Shown here piece after piece: positions 6,161 through 10,269 of a stretch of DNA of 10,269 nucleotides. The notes below the pieces were generated by a model. That model was given only the letters and a program-made list of their open reading frames with translations. It was not told the origin of the DNA and searched no databases. This DNA comes from an uncultured Rhodospirillales bacterium (GTDB lineage Bacteria > Pseudomonadota > Alphaproteobacteria > Acetobacterales > Acetobacteraceae): positions 1-10,269 of the forward strand of contig CAIYPH010000035.1 in NCBI GenBank assembly GCA_903928045.1. The letters run 5' to 3'. How positions within the stretch are numbered: the stretch's first letter is position 1; every line of letters begins with the position of its first letter. The translations under genes were made by a program, and so were the position numbers.

Positions 6161-6223
6161 GGTCGCCAGCAGCGGGGCGGCGGCGAGGCCAAGGAACACG
6201 GTCGCGAGCAGGATCTTCTTCAT
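5891..6223 (-). CDS. Secreted protein of nine 10-residue repeats, function unknown
   Basis: I do not recognise this 110-residue protein. Residues 1-20 (MKKILLATVFLGLAAAPLLA) are a clear Sec signal peptide: two Lys, a hydrophobic core, then Ala at the cleavage site. After TSN the whole mature chain is nine copies of a 10-residue unit, consensus AFRADLASND, the ninth stopping after seven residues. The first two copies and the last carry Tyr where the six inner copies carry Phe. There is no Cys, Trp, Pro or Gly in the mature part, and each unit has net charge -1. Export to periplasm or outside is inferred. The ADLAS half fits the pentapeptide-repeat consensus A(D/N)LXX, but NDAFR does not, so a beta-helix is only a possibility. 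ATG 6221-6223 is supported by GGAG 6 nt upstream (6230-6233); an in-frame ATG five codons earlier is less suitable. It diverges from a LysR regulator. Confidence 0.8.
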   Translation of the reverse strand: MKKILLATVFLGLAAAPLLATSNTYRADLASVDAYRADLASNDAFRADLASNDAFRADLASNDAFRADLASNDAFRADLASNDAFRADLASNDAFRADLASNDAYRADLA

Positions 6224-6380
6224 CGTAGTCTCCATCATCTTGGGTCGGCCCGATCAACGGGTCTGGTTGGGTCTCGGTGGGCCGGTCATGTCCGGTGTCG
6301 ATGGCGCATATCTAATTACCCCCACGCCAAACGATAATTCGGATAAGATGCAATTCATTGATGCTCAAATCGGTGAAATC
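6224..6380. promoter_or_regulatory. Divergent control region, repeat gene / LysR regulator
   Basis: This 157-bp gap separates the divergent starts of the repeat gene and the LysR-type regulator. About 6309-6380 is markedly more AT-rich than the surroundings, as expected for a promoter. LysR proteins commonly bind such divergent regions at T-N11-A dyads. Candidates seen are CCGG-N-CATG-N-CCGG around 6282-6295 (only the two N positions break symmetry) and TTGA-TGC-TCAA at 6358-6368, close to the regulator start. Neither is a strong match. No confident -35/-10 pair was found on either strand. Confidence 0.4.
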
Positions 6381-7343
6381 ATGGACTTGATCGCCAATCT
6401 CCGCAGCTTTGTCGCCGTCACCGAGACCCGCTCCTTCTCCGCGGTCGCACGGCAGGAGAACGCCAGCCAGTCCGCCATCACCCGCCGGATCGCCGATCTC
6501 GAGGCGCATTTCGGGGTGCGCCTGCTCCATCGCACCACCCGCCGCCTGAGCCTGACCCCCGATGGCGAGGACCTGCTGGCCCATGCCCGGCACATGCTGC
6601 AGGTGGCCGAAGAGATGGAGGTCGCGCTCGGCAGCCACCGCACCGCGCCGGTCGGCCTGGTGCGCTTTGGCGCGCCGGTGGGGTTCGGCAACTACCTCGC
6701 CGGGCATTTGCCGGAGCTGCTGTTGCGCCATCCCGGGCTCTCCATCGAGCTGGTGATGAGCGACGAGACCACGGACATGGTGGCCAACCGCCTCGACATC
6801 GCCGCCCGCTTCCGCCCGCTCGACGACAGCTCGCTGGTGGTGCGCCAGATCGGCGAGGTCGGCTGGCTGCCCGTCGCCGCGCCCTCCTACCTCAACCGCC
6901 GCGGCATGCCGGCGCGGCCGGAGGATTTGGCCGAGCATATTTGCCTGCTGCACACCTCCTCCCGCAACGAGGTCTGGCATTTCGCCGGCCCCCGCGGCCC
7001 GGTGGACGTGCCGATCAGCAGCCCGCTCTCGGCCAATGTGGTCGAGGCACTGTACCGGGCGGCGATTGCCGGCTACGGCATCGCCCTGCTGCCGGACCTC
7101 GAACTGGTGGAGGATCTCGCCGAGGGCCGGCTGGTCCGGGTGCTGCCGGGCTACCAGCCGCCCCGGGTGCCGGTCTACCTCGCCACCCCCTCGCGGCGCC
7201 ACTTGCCGCCCCGCACGCGGGTGGTGATGGACTTCGTGATCGAGCTCACCGCGCGGCTGCGCGCACGCATGGCCGAGGGCGCGCCGGTCTCCACGCGGCC
7301 CGGCAAGGCGCGCGGCGCCTTCCGCCGCGGCGAGGCATCTTGA
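6381..7343 (+). CDS. LysR-type transcriptional regulator
   Basis: This is a 320-residue LysR-family regulator of ordinary length. Residues 1-60 form the winged helix-turn-helix: LRSFVAVTETRSFSAVARQENASQSAITRRIADLEAHFGVRLLHRTTRRLSLTPDG is a textbook LysR DNA-binding pattern. It is followed by a linker helix and a periplasmic-binding-protein-like effector domain (about 90-295), with the usual FRPLDDSSLVVRQIGEV and GYGIALLPDLELVEDLAEGRLVRVLP segments. The effector cannot be predicted. ATG 6381 was chosen because it gives the standard N-terminus and follows GGTGA; an in-frame ATG at 6348 with GGA upstream would add 11 residues. It lies 48 bp upstream of the lipase in the same direction and diverges from the repeat gene, so it may autoregulate and control either side. 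Confidence 0.92.
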   Translation: MDLIANLRSFVAVTETRSFSAVARQENASQSAITRRIADLEAHFGVRLLHRTTRRLSLTPDGEDLLAHARHMLQVAEEMEVALGSHRTAPVGLVRFGAPVGFGNYLAGHLPELLLRHPGLSIELVMSDETTDMVANRLDIAARFRPLDDSSLVVRQIGEVGWLPVAAPSYLNRRGMPARPEDLAEHICLLHTSSRNEVWHFAGPRGPVDVPISSPLSANVVEALYRAAIAGYGIALLPDLELVEDLAEGRLVRVLPGYQPPRVPVYLATPSRRHLPPRTRVVMDFVIELTARLRARMAEGAPVSTRPGKARGAFRRGEAS

Positions 7344-7391
7344 CGGGCGCGCCCGCTGCGCCATGGTCATCCGCAACCGGGAGGACTCCCC

Positions 7392-8726
7392 ATGACCCAC
7401 GCCCCCAGCATCGGACGCCGCGCCCTCATGCTTGCCGCCACCGCCGCGATCGCCAGCCCCGCACGCGCCGTCGATTTTGCGCCGGTGATTTTCGTGCATG
7501 GCAACGGCGATACCGCCGGGCTGTGGATCACCACGCTGTGGCGCTTCGAGAGCAACGGCTATCCGCGCGACAAGCTCTTTGCGCTCGACCTGCGCTACCC
7601 GCAGGCGAGCTCGGTCTACGACAAACCGCAGCCTGGCCGCTCCACCGCGGATGAGGTGATGCGGCAGCTTGCCGCGGAGGTGACGCGGGTGAAGGCGCTG
7701 ACCGGGGCGAGCAAGGTGGTGCTGGTGGCACAGTCGCGCGGTGGGAATACCACGCGGAACTATGTGCGCAATGGCGGCGGGGCGGCTGACGTTTCGCTGC
7801 TGGTCACGTGTGGCGCGGTCAATCACGGCGTGCTGGTCTCCGACAAGATCCTGATCGGCAGCGAGTTCAACGGGGCCTCGCCCTTCATGCGCGGGCTGAA
7901 CGGGCCGCCGGGCGAAGTCGTGGCCGGGGTGCGCACGGTGACCATCCGCAGCGACAGCAACGACAAATACGCCCAGCCCGACGGGGCCTATCTGGGCATG
8001 AAAGGCGTTCCCACCGGAGTCGGCTACGCGGGGCCGGCCCTGGCGGGGGCGGAGGATCATGTGCTCCCAGGCGCGGATCACCGGGAGGCCGGCTATGGGC
8101 TGGCGACCCTCCCGCCGCTTTATCAGGCGATCACCGGCAGCGCGCCGGCGACGTTGGCGATCGTCCCGGAGGCGGCGCCGGTGCTGGACGGCAAGGTGAG
8201 CGGTTTCGAGGCGGATGCGCCGACCAATATCGGGCTCGATGGGGCGCGGGTGACGATCTGGCGGGTCGATCCCGCCAGCGGGGAGCGGCAGGGGGCGGCG
8301 GTGCATGACCGGATCACCGGGGAGGACGGCATCTGGGGGCCGTTCACCGCCGATCCCAAGGCGTTCTACGAGTTTGTCGTCGCGGCGCCGGGCTATCCGG
8401 TCACCCATATCTACCGCTCGCCCTTCCCGCGCTCCTCGGCGATTGTCCATCTCCGCCCGCAGCCCTTCGCCAAGGGCGATACCGATGCGGCGGCGGCGCT
8501 CTATATGTCGCGGCCCCGCGGCTATTTCGGGGCCGGGCGGGACAAGGTGCTGATCAATGGGCAACCCGTCGGCGACGTGCCGCCGGGTGTGCCGACGGTT
8601 TCGACCACCAGGCTGCTGGGCGAGCCCGGCAAGTCGGTGACCGGCACGTTCAACGACGAGACCATCCCCGCCCGCACCTGGCCGACCGCGGCCAACCACA
8701 TCACCGTTATCGAAATCACCGGCTGA
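7392..8726 (+). CDS. Tat-exported alpha/beta lipase with C-terminal beta region
   Basis: This 444-residue ester hydrolase begins with a twin-arginine signal: GRRALMLAATAAIASPARA (8-26), with cleavage likely after ARA. The alpha/beta-hydrolase domain has the oxyanion-strand motif PVIFVHGNGD (31-40) and a nucleophile elbow AQSRGG with S115. D197 (QPDGAY) and H230 (GADHRE) are plausible remaining triad members. From about residue 263, segments such as VSGFEADAPTNIGLDGARVTIWRV look like beta-sandwich modules, an arrangement I associate with archaeal AF1763-like lipases having a C-terminal beta-barrel. The protein likely hydrolyses carboxylic esters or lipids in the periplasm or outside. GGGAGG ends 7 nt before the ATG. 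It lies between the LysR gene (48 bp) and the carboxylesterase (3 nt), consistent with one operon. The substrate is unknown. Confidence 0.85.
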   Translation: MTHAPSIGRRALMLAATAAIASPARAVDFAPVIFVHGNGDTAGLWITTLWRFESNGYPRDKLFALDLRYPQASSVYDKPQPGRSTADEVMRQLAAEVTRVKALTGASKVVLVAQSRGGNTTRNYVRNGGGAADVSLLVTCGAVNHGVLVSDKILIGSEFNGASPFMRGLNGPPGEVVAGVRTVTIRSDSNDKYAQPDGAYLGMKGVPTGVGYAGPALAGAEDHVLPGADHREAGYGLATLPPLYQAITGSAPATLAIVPEAAPVLDGKVSGFEADAPTNIGLDGARVTIWRVDPASGERQGAAVHDRITGEDGIWGPFTADPKAFYEFVVAAPGYPVTHIYRSPFPRSSAIVHLRPQPFAKGDTDAAAALYMSRPRGYFGAGRDKVLINGQPVGDVPPGVPTVSTTRLLGEPGKSVTGTFNDETIPARTWPTAANHITVIEITG

Positions 8727-8729
8727 GCC

Positions 8730-10269
8730 ATGCGCATCGTCAACGAGACCACCGCCGGGCGGATCAGCGGCTATACCGCGCAGGGGGTGATCGCCTTCAA
8801 GGGCATTCCCTACGCCGCCGCCCCCCTGCCCCCCAACCGCTTCAAGGCGCCGCTGCCGGTCACGCCGTGGGAGGGGGTGCGGGATGCCAGGAGTTTCCCC
8901 AACCAGGCGCGGCAGATCCTGTTTCCCTTCCTCGACCCGGCCCAGGCCGGCAATCCCGCCAACGGCGCCTCGCTCGAATTCCATCGCGGCGTCGAGACCA
9001 AGCCGATTCCCTATAGCGAGGATTGCCTGGCGCTGAACGTCTGGACCCCCGCGACCGGGGGCAAGCGGCCGGTGATGGTGTGGCTGCATGGCGGCGGCTT
9101 CGCGTCCGGCTCCGGCTCCTGGGGCTGGTGGACCGGGGAGGATCTCGCCCGTAACCAGGACGTGGTGGTGGTGACGCTGAACCACCGGCTCAACATGTTC
9201 GGCTTCCTCTTTCTCGATGAACTCGGCGGCGCCGCGCATGGGCTGGCGGCCAATGCGGGGATGCGGGACATCGTCGCCGCGCTGGAATGGGTGCGCGACA
9301 ATATCGGCAATTTCGGCGGCGATGCGGACAACGTCACCATTTTCGGCCAGTCCGGCGGCGGCATGAAGGTGACGACGCTGCTGGCGATGCCCGCCGCCAA
9401 GGGGCTGTTCCACAAGGCGATCGTGCAGTCCGGCCCCTTCCTGCGCGCCGTGCCCCGCGCTCGGGCGACCGCGGCGGCGGAGCAGGCGTTGCAGCGGCTC
9501 GGCATCCGGCCCGGCCATCTCGAAGCGCTGCAAACCGTCTCTGACGACGCCATCCTCGCCGCCTTCGCCGCGGCGCGCGAGGGGGCGCCGGGGGTGCTGC
9601 GGCAATTCGCGCCGGTGATCGACGGCGCCACCTTGCCGGGCGATCCGTTCGAGCCCGAAGCCACGCCGCTGGCTGCGGGGATTCCGATGCTGATCGGCGC
9701 CACCAGCGAGGAGGTGACCAGCCTTACCGGGTTTGGCGATGCCTCGATCTTCTCGCTGCGCGCCGAGGATCTGCCGCGCCGCGTCGCCGAGGCCTGCGAC
9801 GTCGATATCGCCACGGCAACCTCCCTCATCGCCACCTATCGCGCCGGCCGCCCCAGGGCGACGCCGTCGCAGCTCTACGCCGATATCGCCTCCGACCGCC
9901 GGTTCGGCCAGGGCAGCATCACCCAGGCGGAACGGCAATCGACCCATGCCCCGGTCTATGCCTACCGGCTGACCTGGCAGAGCCCGGTGCAGGGCGGGCG
10001 GATGGGGGCGCCGCATAATTTGTGCCTGCCGCTGGTGTTCGGCCGCGACCGCGCGCCCGGCGTGACCGGGGACGGGACCGCCCACCACGCGCTGGCCGCC
10101 GCCATGCAGGCGGCCTGGGCCGGATTCGCCCGCACCGGGAGCCCTGCGCATGCGGGGCTGCCGGACTGGCCGGCATTCGACACGGCGCGACGGGCGACGA
10201 TGGTGCTGGATGCGGCGTGCGGCGTAATGGAGGACCCCGGCGGGGCCGAGCGGGTGGCGCAGGCGGAAC
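8730..10269 (+). CDS. Type-B carboxylesterase, truncated at the window edge
   Basis: The frame is open from ATG 8730 through the last complete codon, giving 513 residues with no stop. Family members are usually about 490-550 long, so little is missing. Type-B carboxylesterase features run in order: IAFKGIPYAAAPLPPNRF (21-38), the EDCLALNVWTP signature (97-107), the HGGGF oxyanion hole (120-124), the nucleophile elbow GQSGGG with S208 (GESAGG in most relatives), an acidic residue at E327 or E328, and GAPHNLCLPLVFG with the presumed catalytic H429. No signal peptide is present, so it is probably cytoplasmic, unlike its exported lipase neighbour. The start lies 3 nt after the lipase stop without a clear ribosome site, suggesting translational coupling. 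It likely hydrolyses small carboxylic esters, possibly products released by the lipase; this is inferred from context only. Confidence 0.92.
   Translation, partial: MRIVNETTAGRISGYTAQGVIAFKGIPYAAAPLPPNRFKAPLPVTPWEGVRDARSFPNQARQILFPFLDPAQAGNPANGASLEFHRGVETKPIPYSEDCLALNVWTPATGGKRPVMVWLHGGGFASGSGSWGWWTGEDLARNQDVVVVTLNHRLNMFGFLFLDELGGAAHGLAANAGMRDIVAALEWVRDNIGNFGGDADNVTIFGQSGGGMKVTTLLAMPAAKGLFHKAIVQSGPFLRAVPRARATAAAEQALQRLGIRPGHLEALQTVSDDAILAAFAAAREGAPGVLRQFAPVIDGATLPGDPFEPEATPLAAGIPMLIGATSEEVTSLTGFGDASIFSLRAEDLPRRVAEACDVDIATATSLIATYRAGRPRATPSQLYADIASDRRFGQGSITQAERQSTHAPVYAYRLTWQSPVQGGRMGAPHNLCLPLVFGRDRAPGVTGDGTAHHALAAAMQAAWAGFARTGSPAHAGLPDWPAFDTARRATMVLDAACGVMEDPGGAERVAQAE

Noticed and set aside
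4841..6337. A 498-codon open frame on the plus strand opposite the ubiM-like and repeat genes.
   Set aside because: It is a composition shadow of the real minus-strand genes. It continues through the repeats only because 30 bp is a multiple of three, and it has no family match or ribosome site.
6153..6380. N-terminal extension of the LysR regulator by up to 76 residues.
   Set aside because: The frame is open upstream, but it would overlap the divergent repeat gene's signal-peptide region and promoter, and LysR proteins normally start just before the helix-turn-helix.
7344..7355. 12-bp palindrome CGGGCGCGCCCG between the LysR and lipase genes.
   Set aside because: With no loop space it cannot form a normal hairpin, such GC palindromes are common at this base composition, and nothing ties it to regulation.
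6312..10151. A 1279-codon open frame on the minus strand opposite the LysR, lipase and carboxylesterase genes.
   Set aside because: All three plus-strand genes share one frame, and this antisense frame is codon-aligned with them. It would stop only at sense TTA, CTA or TCA codons, which this GC-rich genome avoids. The translation is low-complexity, rich in Arg, Gly and Ala, with no domain.

Overview
This is a GC-rich, densely coding chromosomal segment, most likely from an alphaproteobacterium and possibly from the Acetobacteraceae or a relative. That placement is inferred from very strong G/C bias at third codon positions, a Tat-type MlaC beside an MlaA lipoprotein, a UbiH/UbiM-type ubiquinone hydroxylase, and an AT-rich hairpin of a kind I remember from Acetobacteraceae gene ends. 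No rRNA, tRNA or taxonomic marker is present, so it remains tentative.

Layout. The window opens with the last 66 codons of an IS4-like transposase (1-201) and a 101-bp gap holding a perfect AT-rich hairpin. Next come a RraA/HMG-CHA-aldolase-family gene on the minus strand and, divergently, a membrane fatty acid desaturase. The desaturase overlaps tail-to-tail by 18 bp with metF (minus). After a 209-bp gap containing a strong leader hairpin comes the plus-strand pair mlaA-mlaC, the outer-membrane lipoprotein and periplasmic shuttle of the Mla lipid transport system. These converge on a UbiM-like FAD monooxygenase (minus); the two facing stop codons sit in the two arms of one shared hairpin.

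The right third starts with a small minus-strand gene for a secreted protein built almost entirely of nine 10-residue repeats (30-bp DNA units). A LysR-type regulator is divergent from it. Two ester hydrolases follow the regulator in the same direction: a Tat-exported alpha/beta lipase with a C-terminal beta region, then, 3 nt after its stop, a type-B carboxylesterase that runs off the right edge. The regulator and the two esterases look like one ester-degrading transcription unit. The regulator may also control the divergent repeat gene.

Most genes belong to known families with housekeeping or catabolic roles. The repeat protein is the item I cannot place and is the best candidate for something undescribed. 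No CRISPR array, defence island, prophage or complete mobile element is visible.
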